Assembly: GCF_905147365.1 (NCBI RefSeq) | Contig: NC_056417.1 | Coordinates: forward strand, 10,190,501 to 10,254,500 | Length of the DNA: 64,000 nt | Direction of reading: 5' to 3' | DNA from: Aricia agestis | Lineage: Eukaryota > Arthropoda > Insecta > Lepidoptera > Lycaenidae | Part shown: one piece after another, positions 10,315 to 21,290 of the stretch | Layout: every line of letters starts with the position of its first letter | Numbering within the stretch: position 1 is the stretch's first letter | The notes under the pieces: generated by a model | What the model was told of the DNA's origin: nothing | The model's input: only the letters and a program-made list of their open reading frames with translations | The model's database searches: none | Made by a program: the position numbers and the translations under genes

Positions 10315-10605
10315 TTTATTTACCCGAATAGTCATGCAATAGTCGTTTATCATCAATTCGTTTTGATATATTTTTTCGCAATAGCCTATTGCCCAGTTTT
10401 TTGGTGTAAAATACAATTTTATGTATTGTTATGGAATAAACACATAATTTTTTATATCTTTGTAAATATCCACAGAAAAATTCTAAAAAAAATCACATGA
10501 TGTATTTTGACTTCTAGATGCCAAAAATCGCATAACAGCAAAAACCCCACAATAGCACATTGTCTGATTATTCAGTGGGGGCGTCGATTTAGATGCTACT
10601 ATATC

Positions 10606-10818
10606 TATGTCCACACTGTGCACTTTCATCTTCAATTTTCGTCATCAACTTTCATATTGGCTCATTCAATAATTAATTGAATGCGTAACGCCAATATTGT
10701 CATTTTTGAAGTTTTGGATACGGTTAGAGGGCAGTCGCGGGCATGCCTCACGTTCGCTATTGACTGCGCTATAACGCATGCCCTTGACGAACAGAAAAAG
10801 GCACAGTGTCTACGAATA
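10606..10818. mobile_element. MITE H (ATGTCCACACTGTGC ends)
   Basis: The left end TATGTCCACACTGTGCAC and right end GGCACAGTGTCTACG are inverted. The body shares ATTGAATGCGTAACGC, TTTGGATACGGT and CGCATGCCCTTGACGAACA with 33250-33592. Confidence 0.6.
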
Positions 10819-11045
10819 ATAAAAACTAAGGAATCGTAACTCCCATATTATTACCGTTTTAAATTTGGTTCCTTTTGATCTGTCATGTAACGTCAGCCTA
10901 GTACCGCTCAAGGTCACCTAAATATTGCAAATGTATTGAAATGTGTACCTAAGGTACACTTTTTTGACAAGTATTGTGGAGCATGTTTTTCATGTTGCGG
11001 AGTTACTTTTCCTTAGTTTTTATTATTTGTAGCACAGTGTGGACA
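10800..11045. repeat. inverted repeat around a 150-bp loop
   Basis: The right end of MITE H and its flank (10800-10844) reappear inverted at 10998-11045, with TCCTTAGTTTTTATTATT and CACAGTGT shared. The arms are about 45 bp with a few mismatches. Confidence 0.6.
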
Positions 11046-11907
11046 AATCTATTGACACTCTCTTGCACGGTTTTGATGCGCATTGCCACAACGGAGCTGT
11101 CGTTGTGACGACGCAATACAATGTGACCCTGGATGACGATGTGGAGATGTGTGTGTGAGTAATGAGATAAGTTAATGACATTTAGAAATAAAGTCAACTT
11201 CAGCGCGGTTACTTTACATCACAATATCGTACTAAAATTAGTTCCAATATTAAATTCGCCTTTGACCAAACGAGCAAGCAAATCATCAGATGAAAAGAGA
11301 CCGCCACCATTCAGCCGCAAGTCGCAACACTAGAGAAAACGTAACTGCGTTCGCGTTGACTCATCGAATTATCATGGTTTCTTAGAAAAGTGGCGCAAAA
11401 TAACGTGTAAATTTTTGAAATATTATCATTCTATCTATTGTCCTATCACTATCCTACTTGTGGAAGGTATTTCGCATTGAATTTACGGCAAAAACCATAA
11501 ACTTAGTTTTTAACGTTACATAGATAATAATATTATGATTGCTAACAATCAGGTGATCAACTGGCACGTTTCCTAGTCATTGATAAAACATAAATATTGG
11601 TTCTAAGAGTCGAAGTAACAATCTCCACAAATCCTCGCCGCGTGCTTAGATCATGGACCATGGTCAATTATAAAGTTAGATATGAAACAAACTTCGAAAC
11701 ATAATCCTCACGAAATATGTTAGAAGTTTATCTTTGAAATGGAATATCAATCAATTAGCAACCGCCCAGCTGAACTTCCAAATAATAATTTAATATCAAG
11801 GGCGAAAACGTGTATTACAAAAGTTAATTCTGACGGCTGGGAATTGTAAAGGTTGTATTCTGATACTTGTTGCAAGCGACCGCGATCCACAAAAATAAAA
11901 AATACAT
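11046..11907. other. no gene; one LINE-tail-like scrap
   Basis: AT-rich. At 11265-11345 AACGAGCAAGCAAATCATCAG followed by GAGACCGCC resembles the minus strand of a LINE or SINE 3' tail. The rest is unassigned. Confidence 0.4.
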
Positions 11908-12268
11908 AATAATAATAACTCCCACACCGATTTCGGTGACGGTGGCCGGCTTCAGTGAAACCAGGCCAGTTACGCAGGAGTAATTTTATATTGCCCAAGT
12001 GTGTACGCAGTACACAAGACACTTTCTTTTACTTTTACTCTTATAACCCAGTGGAATGGACGACTGACACGGCTGGCGAGAGATCAGGCGCAGGACCGAC
12101 TTTTTACATGCCCATCCGACGCATGGATCATCTTACTTGTCAGACAATCAGGTGATCAGCCTGCATTGTCCTAACCAAACTTGGAAATAACATGTTTCCA
12201 ACGCGGGAATCGAACCCACGACCTCCGAGTCAAGAGCCACGCTCTAAACCACTGGACCACGGAGGCGT
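11908..12268 (-). mobile_element. tRNA-headed SINE T1, minus strand
   Basis: Minus-strand head with A-box-like TGGTCCAGTGGTTTAG and B-box GGTTCGATTCCCG, a body with CAGGTGATC, GATGATCCATGCGTCGGATG and GGCCACCGTCACCGAAA, and an (ATT)n tail. AAAAATACA occurs on both sides as a likely target duplication. Confidence 0.85.
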
Positions 12269-12277
12269 CTAAAAATA

Positions 12278-12399
12278 CACTTATGACCTAGGTCCTAGGC
12301 TATAGGTTTCATTTTGCTCCACGTCAGCGTCAGCATTAGAGTCGCTAGACCAATGTGGTAGAAATAAAACCTATAGCCTAGGACCTAGGTCATAAAGTG
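12278..12399. mobile_element. 122-bp foldback MITE
   Basis: The left arm CACTTATGACCTAGGTCCTA and its complement at the right end pair over about 32 bp with one indel. It directly follows the SINE. Confidence 0.8.
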
Positions 12400-12467
12400 G
12401 TCATATTGCTTTTCGTCGTTCGCGGTCACTTGCGGTTGATACTACTTATATAATATATAACCGCACG

Positions 12468-12515
12468 TTTGCCGCAAGCACAGAATAATATATTATATTC
12501 TGTGCTTGCGGCAAA
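12468..12515. repeat. 20-bp perfect hairpin
   Basis: TTTGCCGCAAGCACAGAATA at 12468-12487 is the exact complement of 12496-12515, with an AT-only loop. No tail or terminator role can be inferred. Confidence 0.8.
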
Positions 12516-12531
12516 GATTGCAAAGCCACTT

Positions 12532-12747
12532 GGCTGCCTTCACATTAAGTCGCGAGTAGGGCGGCAGCCGCGCGACTATACTAAAACGGGCCGCGCGGCT
12601 GCCGCACTAATCGCGACGGTCAATTCAGACCGCAACATGACGAGGCGCGGCGTGGCATGAATTTGTATGGATTTGACAGATTTCAGTTGCGTGAGACGTC
12701 TTGCGAATCTGTCAAATCCATATAGAAATGATATTGTGAAGGCAGCC
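12532..12747. mobile_element. MITE with GGCTGCCTTCACA ends
   Basis: Terminal inverted repeats GGCTGCCTTCACA and TGTGAAGGCAGCC. Inside are a GGCAGCCGCGCG inverted pair (12550-12616) and a MITE I-like segment with TCAATTCAGACCG and GGATTTGACAGAT. At least two families are fused or nested here. Confidence 0.65.
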
Positions 12748-13002
12748 TAAGGCCCTCACTACATTCGTAACGGGACGTCTAGGATTATTTGTTAACCACT
12801 TTTCTATTACGTTTTTACCACTGAGGTATAAAACGTAATATTGCAACGTGACGACTGACGTGTCGATGCTCTACTGTGAATTCCTCGATGGGTAAATTAA
12901 AACGGAACTTTATTTACTGTACAAAAATATACATATTGATCACCTGCCTACCTGGGTATGAGGCTGCCTGTTCCTGAATGATCTAGTTATATTTAATATA
13001 AA

Positions 13003-13466
13003 TCGGCCAAGCGCGAGTTGGACTCGCGCACGAAGGGTTCCGTACCATTATAGATCAAAATTAGACCAAAATTTGTATTTTTTGTATGGGAGCTCCCCTT
13101 AATTTTTTATTTTATTTTAAAATTATTATTAAATATTAAAGAGCACATAATATAATTAAGGACTTTGAGAAAAATTCAAGTACCTACCTGTTGTCATTAT
13201 TGATATACTACCTGTTGCAAAAAAGGCCAAAAAAATCACGTTTGTTGTATGGGCGCCCCTTAAATAATAATTTTAATTTGATTTTAGTATTTGTTGTTAT
13301 ACCGGCAACAGATATACATAATCTGTGAAAATTTCAACTCTCTACCGTTCTTGAGTTACAGCCTGGACAGACAGATAGACAGACAGACAGACAGACGGAC
13401 AGACGGAGAGACAACGAAGTCTTAGTAATAGGGTCCCGTTTTTACCCTTTGGGTACGGAACCCTAA
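13003..13466 (+). mobile_element. repeat P, standard form
   Basis: Starts TCGGCCAAGCGCGAG, then GGGTTCCGTACC. The interior has two GTATGGGNGCNCCCCTTA blocks and a CAGACAGACAGACGG tract. It ends GGGTACGGAACCCTAA. The inner GGGTTCCGTACC and GGTACGGAACCC are inverted. No target duplication is obvious; a Helitron-like or other non-autonomous class is possible but unproven. Confidence 0.75.
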
Positions 13467-13529
13467 AAATCCATCAATTACTCGCGACGTTGCAATGTGA
13501 ATCCACTCTTATATTGGTATAAGCGAGAA

Positions 13530-13910
13530 AATCCCAAAGGAGGATCTTCTGACCGAGCGAGGTGGTCTCGGTCGAAGCTTTCTAACTAACTAACTCCGCT
13601 GGCTCAGCAACCCAAAGTGGATCTTGGCCTCCGAAATGAGCTTCCGCCATTGAGCCCTGTCCTGCGCTACCTCCTACCAGTTATTGACTTGAAGGTCACG
13701 CAGGTCAGCCTCACCAGCATCTCTCCAGCGATACCTGGGGCGTCCAACAGGACGACGGCCTGTTGGACGGCCCTTATACGCTCTTTTTACCCCGCGATCC
13801 TCTCCCATTCTTTCCACGTGGCCCAGCCAACGGAGTCGGTGAGCTTTTGTTTCTCCGATTATATTGGGTTGGGCCACCAGTTCTTCTTCTTCTATATTTT
13901 TCAATATTAT
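13530..13910 (-). pseudogene. LINE carboxy-terminal fragment
   Basis: The minus frame ending near 13674 encodes HRLRWLGHVERM and RPVGRPRYRWRD, the conserved tail found after reverse transcriptase in many insect LINEs. The downstream minus-strand sequence contains TTAGTTAGTTAG and a CTTCGACCGAGACC end. Everything upstream of the tail is missing. Confidence 0.7.
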
Positions 13911-13983
13911 TATACGTTATTAGAAATTTTCGATAGCGCGATGCAGGATTGTGGCGCTTATCCACCTTATTGCTTCTCTAACT

Positions 13984-14268
13984 ATTTAATAATATCTATG
14001 GACGCTTCACACCATGTCCGTCTGGCCCCGTGCTAGTTACCTGAAGGACTTGTGTTACAGCGTTACCGGTACCAGACAACGGAAATATATTTAATACTTT
14101 TAAACTATAGATACATTTAAGATTTTTATTATATTATGATACACATATTTAATACACATCGATGACCCAGGAACTTTTTGAAAACTTTTTGTTCCGTCGG
14201 CGGGATCGAACCCACGACCCCCGGCTTGAGCTACCAACACGCCCACCAACTGAGCCACAGAGGTCGTC
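13984..14268 (-). mobile_element. tRNA-headed SINE T2, minus strand
   Basis: Minus-strand head GACGACCTCTGTGGCTCAG with B-box GGGTTCGATCCCG, then CGGAACAAAAAGTTTTC, TTTCCGTTGTCTGGTACC and a TCCATAGATATTATT tail. The 89-codon plus-strand frame here is the SINE. A better dated copy is at 61754. Confidence 0.8.
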
Positions 14269-14869
14269 GCGTTACATAAGTAGAGCTACAATAGTTATGC
14301 TGGATTTATGCGAACGATCGGCTTGGCTGCTACTCCGCGAGGTCACCGGAAAATGTATGATTTATTTGAATAGTGTTACGGTCGCGCTTTCATCTACATA
14401 CGATTGCTTGAAATCTCCAGTATGCATATAGGTAAATAGAGCCTATCTAAACACACTATGCCGAATATCCGCGGCGGAAGTATTTCCACGCGATTTCAAC
14501 GGGAACGGTTTTGGAACCGTTGCTGTAGAACGCGTTCGTAAACACACCCTAGGTTCAACGTATAAAAGATTGAGGTTAATTTAAAGTGTTTTAATGGCAG
14601 GCATATAAAAGAAATGATCCGTCAAAGAGCAGAGATTTCAAAATTGAAATCCGACTTGAAAAGCTACATTGAAATACATTTCATAATTACGACGGGTGTT
14701 TCGACTGTAGTCTGTAATTCTGTAAATGCTGTTTTTATAACTGAAATATATTTCATTTGCTACAATGTTACAACCCTGCATGGATGTTAATCTGGCTCGT
14801 GGCTGAAGTATGGCGGGATGTTAATAACTAATAAGTGACTATGCATCCTTGTTGGTCTGTAGTAATATT
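14269..14869. other. no recognised feature
   Basis: Contains GGAACGGTTTTGGAACCGTTG near 14499-14521, a short inverted GGTTTTGGAACC. The rest is unassigned. Confidence 0.4.
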
Positions 14870-15085
14870 ATCCATACCAAAAGTGTGTTTGCCTGTCTGT
14901 CTGTCTGTTACCTCTTCACATCCAAATCGCTAAACCGATTTTTATGAAAGGTCTCTCTCTCCATATATACTTATATCTCCATTATATCCTTTGAGTCTCG
15001 AGATACTTTTTTATAATAGAATATCATAGTTAAAAATGTACGGTTCCCGCGCGATAAACGAATTTTGGCGCAACGGAGTTACGGG
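14870..15085 (+). mobile_element. Helitron-like family E, 3' end altered
   Basis: Has CTGTCTGTCTGTTACCTCTTC, AAACCGATTTTTATGAAA and CGATAAACGAATTTTGGCGC. After GGAGTTACGGGCG it passes into family B end sequence (GACACGAAGTTCACCGGGAC), so it is a chimera of two family ends. Confidence 0.6.
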
Positions 15086-15128
15086 CGTTTTAAGGTTTAT
15101 AGTGACACGAAGTTCACCGGGACATTTA

Positions 15129-15212
15129 GGTCACCTAATGGAAAGCAAATTCCATCGCCCATGGACACCCGCAGCATCAGAAGAGCTGCAGGTGCGTTGC
15201 CGGCCTTTTAAG
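15129..15212 (-). mobile_element. SINE M 3' fragment
   Basis: Only the LINE-like 3' part is present (CACCTAATGGAAAGCAAATT to CGTTGCCGGCCTTTTAA). It is truncated on both sides. Confidence 0.75.
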
Positions 15213-15574
15213 GCCTGCAACCTTATTTCAAACAAGACAGTCAATAAAATACCAAAAAATATGTTAAATCTACGACTAGGTACATTTACAATAAAATAAT
15301 CGCAGCAACTTGTAATCAAATTGTTGGACATTTTTCTCAGAAACCAAACACATTACGAGAATTCCCCGGCTCGGGGGAAGGAATTAATCAAAAGCCCTGC
15401 GGCTTCTTGTCTAGAGTGTCTCCTAGATTATTTATATAACGTGTGCTTTATCTTAAGGGCAATGTTCACGTTGCCATGATGGATAGCAATGAGCATGATT
15501 GCGCACTGCGCAGTGGTCGACAGTTTGAAATCGCTTCGCTTCTATTTGTCCATTATAGGCCAACGAAGCTGTAC

Positions 15575-15675
15575 CCGGTAAACTTCGCATCAATTTCCTA
15601 CTTGTATAAACCTTCCCTGGACTTTCACAGAATATGTTTCAAGACTAAAATTAGGCGAATCGGTTCAGCTATTCT
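15575..15675 (-). mobile_element. diverged Helitron-like family B fragment
   Basis: AACCTTCCCTGGACTTTCAC and AAGACTAAAATTAGGCGAAT match the complement of the copies at 507-801. Confidence 0.55.
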
Positions 15676-15738
15676 TGAGAATAGCGAGACAAACAAAATT
15701 GAAAATACACCTAAATATATTATAATGTGTCCCAACAC

Positions 15739-16073
15739 CGTGGGAGGGCCATGCTTCGGCACGAATTGGCCAAGTCGGAGAAATACCATGGGCTCACAGA
15801 AAACCGGCGTGTTTCGCCGAATGAGTGAGTTTACCGGAGGCCCAATTCTCTACCCTTTTTCCTTCCCTATCCTCCCCTATTACCTCCTCTACCCTCCCCT
15901 ATTCCCTTCCCTACCCTCCCCTACCCTATTAACCTTTTAAGAGGGAATGCCCTCTTAAAAGGCCGGCAACGCACCTGCAGCTCTTCTGATGCTGCGGGTG
16001 TCCATGGGCGACGGAAGTTGCTTTCCATCAGGTGACCCGTTTGCTCGTTTGCCCCCTGACTTCATAAAAAAAA
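15739..16073 (+). mobile_element. SINE M, head diverged
   Basis: Full length with substitutions in the head (GGGCCATGCTTCGGCACGAA, then TTGGCCAAGTCGG), so it is probably older than most copies here. The pyrimidine tract is long and ends in an 8-base poly(A). Confidence 0.85.
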
Positions 16074-16600
16074 GCTTTTGAACAAAAAACTTTCTCTGGC
16101 TCTCATACTAATATTCTGACCACTATATCATAAGAAAATCGTTGTAACTTGTAAACTTTATGACTAAGAGCATAGAAGTAATGGAATTTATTTAAGATGA
16201 AGACCTCCGCTATTTTTTTATAATAAAAAAGAGCCAGCTTAATGCGCTAGATTTTGTACAAAAAGCTAATAATTAAAAAACACCCTTTTTTTCGTTTTTT
16301 CATTAGGCGTTTAAAATATTGAGTCAATGAGTCCTATAATATATTCCTCTATTCCTCTAAAATAATATAAAATATTCTCATATCGCGGATTGTGTTACCT
16401 CTGAAAAGGCTGGGCCAATTTTCTTGCAACTTTGTTTGCTTAACCCTAGCTTAAGCCGTAGTTCTGAAAATAAACATCTATTTTTCATAGCCGAAAAGTT
16501 GTATCGTACCAAACAGCGCATTATTCTGAATCGCACCTATCGAAGTATACTAAGATTGTCGTGACCTTTACAACATCAGTAATGGCAAGTCTTTTGAGAC
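16074..16600. other. no recognised feature
   Basis: AT-rich with several T and A runs; unassigned. Confidence 0.45.
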
Positions 16601-16603
16601 TAA

Positions 16604-16991
16604 GGTTGGGTTGCACCAGAGGCGTAGTTAAAGTTAAAGTTATGGTCAAAGTTATGGTTATAGTTAAGGCTAACTTTGACTTTAACCTTAACTTTGACCA
16701 CAGAATTTGACAGATGACAGCTGGTCCGACAAGGCTTAAAATGAAACGTGGGCGGGGGCGCTGCTGGTAAAGGGGAACTGTCAAAAATGGCGTTTTTGTA
16801 TAATGACAGCGTTAGTTCTTTTTTTCGCCACGTGCATCTAAAGCCTTGTCGAGCTCAAGGTTATGGTTAAATATGGCGTCGATTTTTTTATTTTAACCAA
16901 AGATTTGATATTTTGCATTTTAGTTATAGTTAAAGTTATAGTTATAGTTAAAGTTACAGTTATAGTTAAAGTTAGTTGGTGCAACCCAACC
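16604..16991. mobile_element. MITE with TAA duplication and GTTAAA-rich arms
   Basis: Perfect 15-bp ends GGTTGGGTTGCACCA and TGGTGCAACCCAACC are flanked by TAA on both sides (16601-16603, 16992-16994), as in PIF/Harbinger-type insertions. The arms are built of GTTAAAGTT and GTTATAGTT units. A second element sits inside at 16727. Confidence 0.75.
16727..16851. mobile_element. MITE J, nested
   Basis: Ends CGACAAGGCTTAAAATG and CATCTAAAGCCTTGTCG. The body has GGGGAACTGTCAAAAATGGC and TGACAGCGTTAGTTC, shared with the fragment that caps the gypsy element at 32236. Confidence 0.7.
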
Positions 16992-16994
16992 TAA

Positions 16995-17620
16995 GCATAT
17001 TATTTCCATACCGATGGCATAATTGTTTCCTAGAATAAATTGTAATAAAATAAAATCACACCAAAGTCCAAACCAACATCACAACATTTTTAAAGCTTTT
17101 CAATGCGTTTTACGTCTGAATAGCACCGTAATGACGCTGTAAACGAGTTTTAATATCATTTAGCATGACAAGCGCGTTCGGATTGGTCGGTAATTTTTGA
17201 CTTACACGTGTTATCAGTGTTCGCGAGGAACTCATCGATCAAAGCCTATTCCATACATTATCTCACAGGGGGAAGGGAGGGGTGTGACCCCCTCGCGCCA
17301 CCTTATAATATTTAATCCCGGGGTAGATTTTATGATAATGGACCAAGAATGATCGAGCGTTACGCAATATCGATATCGATAGGCCAGTCGTCGAATCGAA
17401 ATTTCTGTAGCATCAAAGAAAATGATAGATAGACCTACGTAGTTGGTTGCTTGATGTCAAGTCCAAGGCTGAATTAAAGCTGATCGCACATAGTATAGGC
17501 CTACCAGGATATGATGGCAAATTTTGGTGGCAGATTTTCAAAAAAAATCCTTGATCATTTGATAAATTTTTATATCTGCATGTTTCACACACAGAATAAG
17601 CCGCTATAAGGAAAAAAAAC
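16995..17620. other. no recognised feature
   Basis: Includes a GC-richer stretch at 17262-17320 and a spurious minus frame at 17413-17664 that enters repeat P. Unassigned. Confidence 0.4.
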
Positions 17621-18811
17621 CGGCCAAGTGCGAGTCGGACTCGCGCACCGAGGGTTCCGTACAAACCTGCAAGGTTTACAAAGTTCGTTCATTACGACAA
17701 TCGAGTCATAACTATGGTATTTTTATTGCAAAATGAAATTCATAACATTACAATGGGGAAAGATGGAGGAGCATAAATTTAAGACAAAGATCTCTTTATC
17801 GTTTAAGTAATCCTTTATTTTATATTAACACATATCATTTATCTATAATATAACTGAAACACTTATACTAGCCTTGCAGCAGACTTGCGAAAGTTCTTTT
17901 ATTAAAGTTATTTATTTACTAAGTTTTTTAGTCACTATTTAGAAATCTGGTTCAAAAATATCAATGGTTGTACTTTTGCGTTTTGCGTTTTTGCGTTGAC
18001 TTAGAATTTTTTTTTTCACGGGTTAAAGGCAATTAGATCTAAGTATTTGATATGAATTTCAACTTGATAGCTCTACGCGTTCATGAGGAAAAAAGTAATA
18101 AGTTTATATTTATTAAAAAATATATATTTTGTAATGTAACTAAAAATTTAAGGTTTTCGGAATTTTTCCTTTATGTGTGCTATAAAACGTTGCTTCATGC
18201 CAAATTTCAAGATTCTAGGTCGACTGGAAGTACCCTTTAGGTTTTGATTCCCTTGCGAGTACTTGCGAGTTTCAAAATATGCAGCTTAAATTGCTGTTTC
18301 TTTTGATTGCGTTGACATAGAAGTTTGATTTTGTTACAGCTTAAAGGTATTATAGACCTGAGTATTTGGTATGAATTTCAATTTAATACCTCTACGCGTT
18401 TATGAGGAAATGGGTAGTAAGTTTAAAATTATTAAAAAAAAAAAAATTATGTGATGTAACTAAAAATTTATGGTTTTCGTAATTTTTCCTTTATCTATGC
18501 TATAAGACGTTGCTTCGTACCAAATTTCAAGATTCTGAGTTCACGGGAAGCACCCTGTAGGTTTTGATTCCCTTGCAAGTGTCGAAAATTTGCGGCATAA
18601 ACGGCTGTATCTTTTGATTGCGTTGGCTTAGAAGTTTGATTTTTTCACAGCTTCAAGGGACAGTAGACCTGAGTAATTGATATAAATTTCAGCTTCATAC
18701 CTCCACGCGTTCCTGAGAAAAAGGGTCTTGACAGACGGACGGACGGACAGACGGACAACAAAGTGATCCTATAAGGGTTCCGTTTTTTCCTTTTGAGGTA
18801 CGGAACCCTAA
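17621..18811 (+). mobile_element. repeat P, long form with tandem interior
   Basis: The ends are those of repeat P (CGGCCAAGTGCGAGTCGG, GGGTTCCGTAC, and GGTACGGAACCCTAA at the far end). The 1.19-kb interior differs from the usual 0.4-kb form and is mostly a 315-bp tandem repeat. It has no long open frame. It may be a distinct subfamily sharing mobilisation signals. Confidence 0.7.
17993..18730. repeat. 315-bp tandem units, about 2.4 copies
   Basis: Units begin GCGTTG at 17993, 18309 and 18620. Each carries AGAAGTTTGATTTT (or close), ATGAATTTCAA, CTCTACGCGTT and TTTTTCCTTTAT in the same order. Confidence 0.8.
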
Positions 18812-19149
18812 AAAGGATCAAAATGTTTTATTCCCCTACCCCGGTATTGCTAGAGTCAATTTATTTTTTCACTTTTTGCCATCAGAATCTGGTAGACCTA
18901 TAATATTTTGTCAGCACCGCACGCGTTGAACACACTAGTACACGAAATGCGGCGCATACGGTACAGATGAATGTGCGAGGTTTCACATTATTTCACACAA
19001 CGAATTCTAAAATGCGGCACGTTCGGCGCGTAAGCTACTGATTTCACAACTTTTTTACAAATTTCAATCGGTTTAACTATTTTTTAAGTAAAATTATTAC
19101 GGAGCTGATATCTGTCTCGTTGGCAGGAGCGCCATCTATGAGCCAGCCA

Positions 19150-19151
<2 letters not shown>
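18812..19151. other. no recognised feature
   Basis: Has two AATGCGGCRC motifs (near 18977 and 19012). Unassigned. Confidence 0.4.

Positions 19152-19231
<80 letters not shown>
19152..19231. repeat. (TA)40 microsatellite
   Basis: An uninterrupted TA dinucleotide run of about 80 bp. The frame across it (19120-19320) is not a gene. Confidence 0.95.
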
Positions 19232-19234
<3 letters not shown>

Positions 19235-19557
19235 CCTATCTATATTATCTATGGCTCTGCGCTCGAACTAGCCATTCCATTTCACCACCACCTCTTTTAC
19301 TTGCACATTTCGTAGTTTAGTTTCAAAACAAAGGCATAAAAATAATATGCACAGTAAAATACTCCATCAAAATTTGTTCCGACCGATCGAGCAACAAAAA
19401 GCGAGCAAACTTCGGTAATAGCAGTCGTTGACTTCATGTAAAGTTCAAATTATATTTGTGGTTATTGAAGGGTGGAAGTACTTGTGTTATGACGTCTCAG
19501 GGCGAAGTAGGATATCAGATGAATAGGAAATATTATGCAAAGATCGGAGCACAGTGC

Positions 19558-19749
19558 GCTACTATACTCCACTCGGGCTAATTTGTCGCCAGCGGTCATT
19601 GAATCAAAAACCTGCCACTTTCCATATAAACCGCGATTGACAATGAAGTGTCAGATATTGTCAATCGTGGTTTTATATGGAAAATGACAACTTTTTGACA
19701 GGGACTCAATGGCCGCTAGCGACAAGTTAGCCCGAGTGGAGTATAGCAC
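19558..19749. mobile_element. foldback MITE K
   Basis: The left arm TATACTCCACTCGGGCTAAT and right arm TTAGCCCGAGTGGAGTATA pair, and pairing continues inward through GCGGTCATTGA and a second ATTGTCAATCGTGG pair. About 192 bp, noncoding. Confidence 0.75.
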
Positions 19750-19868
19750 CCAGTAAATAATCCGTCCAAAATCCGACATGTTGCACACGTCATATTATTA
19801 TCAGAATATTGACAGAAACATGTCAAACGTCGAACAAAACGTTTTGTTCACTATTTGGGGAAAGTATT

Positions 19869-20020
19869 TGATGCTTATTTTCAGTAATATAATATCATAT
19901 TGACGGAAATTTTTACTCGAAATATTATTGAACATATTATAATATTTGGTAAGTATATGATGCTTATTTGCAGTAATATAATATCATGTTGACGGAAATT
20001 GTTACTCTCAATAATGAAAA
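19869..20020. repeat. 89-bp direct duplication
   Basis: TGATGCTTATTTTCAGTAAT at 19869 recurs at 19958 as TGATGCTTATTTGCAGTAAT, followed by matching ATAATATCAT and TTGACGGAAATT blocks. Confidence 0.75.
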
Positions 20021-20726
20021 TAATAAATATTTTGAGTTGTTGTATTATCATTTGGTATGATTAATAAAAGTAGTTATTGAAATGCAAGCTTATTTAGCGG
20101 TGTTAAGTAGTATGTTGGGATGGGTAAGAAAATAATTTATTATCTATAGTATATTAATACGCAAGCGAAAAACTTTGTATCCCTTTTGACTAAAAATTGG
20201 GAAACGTAGGTGAATGAAACTTTGCACTGTTATAGTTTATATGGTGAAGGAGTGCATCGAACTAATATTATTTTGAAATCATGCTTTTATCATACATTTT
20301 TTAACAAATAAAACATTACTCAAGAAGACGACAGATTTTTGATTGACAAGCCCAATGATATTGTATGTTACTAATTTAGAAACTCATTGGACAAGCCTAT
20401 ACATACGAATTATACTCTTTTATTTATGGTTGAAGTCTGTTGACAACAAGTTGACAAATTGAAAATGGATTGTAGTTTTTTTTTTATTGAATCACAATGC
20501 TTACACGGCCAGTCTGAGATTGACAGCTGAGTCATAGTAAAAGCTGAGTCCTAGAGAGAAGAGTTGAAAAAAAATATTATGATAAAGTCCATATTTTTTT
20601 ACATAATATAGGTAGTAAGTAGTCTTGATGTAGTTGAAACTAAGGTCGAATTTCGACCATTGGGCGATCTCTAGTAAGTATTATTAAACTCGCATCAGGG
20701 CACGTGACTTGGTGGGTGAGCCAAGG
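20021..20726. other. unassigned, with two repeat scraps
   Basis: At 20155-20250 ACGCAAGCGAAAAACTTTGTA resembles a lepidopteran Helitron interior. At 20351-20389 CCAATGATATTGTATG and TTAGAAACTCATTGG match the two ends of a larger segment at 50688-50888, as expected of a deletion derivative. Confidence 0.35.
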
Positions 20727-20870
20727 TCTTTTCTTTATCGTTTCTTTATAGAATCAACGATCAAAATATAATATGGAATATACATGAGTCGAACGTCAAC
20801 ACACTTATGTCAATTCCATACATTTTGATCGGCGAATCTATAATCGAAGCGATAACGAAAAAGTTTCGGC
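20727..20870. mobile_element. imperfect foldback element
   Basis: ATAGAATCAACGATCAAAAT at 20749 pairs with ATTTTGATCGGCGAATCTAT downstream, and TATCGTTTC with GAAGCGATA. The ends are not sharply defined. Confidence 0.45.
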
Positions 20871-21290
20871 TAAATGGCCTGATCGAAAAACAAAGGGTGG
20901 AAGACCACAGTCGGGGCGTAGACCGTAGTACATGTGGACACTTCATTGCAACAAAAAGCTGCTTTGGTAATTAACATAAAAGTGGATTATTATCTCAGTG
21001 ATCACATTTTCACGTTACAAAAAAGGTAATAAAAATCTGACTTAAAAAAAGAATCCATCATGATTAAAAAATTAAGAAAACTTTAAATACAATCGAAACC
21101 ATAGAGCAAAATCCCGTAAAGATATAAAGTGTTCTTTATGTAAATTCATGAGATGATCTATCGTTAAGTAGGCAGGCTCAACGCCTTCATTGCATCACAT
21201 TTCCATTAATTTAAATATAAAGCCTTTGTGGTAAAGGAAATCAATATACATTATACGGTATACATACGGTATAAAAGATTTCCCATATAA
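20871..21290. other. no recognised feature
   Basis: AT-rich and unassigned. Confidence 0.4.

Larger units (their letters stand above)
7363..10582. mobile_element. 3.2-kb unit with matched inverted ends
   Basis: The 24-bp ends at 7363-7386 and 10559-10582 are inverted repeats with two mismatches, starting GCCCCCAC. A second inverted pair (ATTGCATGATTATTCGGG) lies 241 bp inside the left end and 242 bp inside the right end, with one mismatch. The equal spacing suggests both ends belong to one DNA transposon whose interior now holds Helitrons and a LINE piece. No transposase was recognised. Confidence 0.5.

Noticed and set aside
12190..12266. tRNA gene candidates (also at 14190, 34114, 40871, 47440 and 61754)
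   Set aside because: They have A- and B-box-like motifs, but the acceptor stems do not close and each is joined to a shared SINE body with an (ATT)n tail or target duplication.
16604..16991. Threonine-rich frame and apparent satellite of GTTAAA units
   Set aside because: The units are the arms of one bounded MITE with TAA duplications, not a free satellite or a gene.
19120..19320. Frame encoding an Ile-Tyr repeat
   Set aside because: It is a (TA)40 microsatellite.
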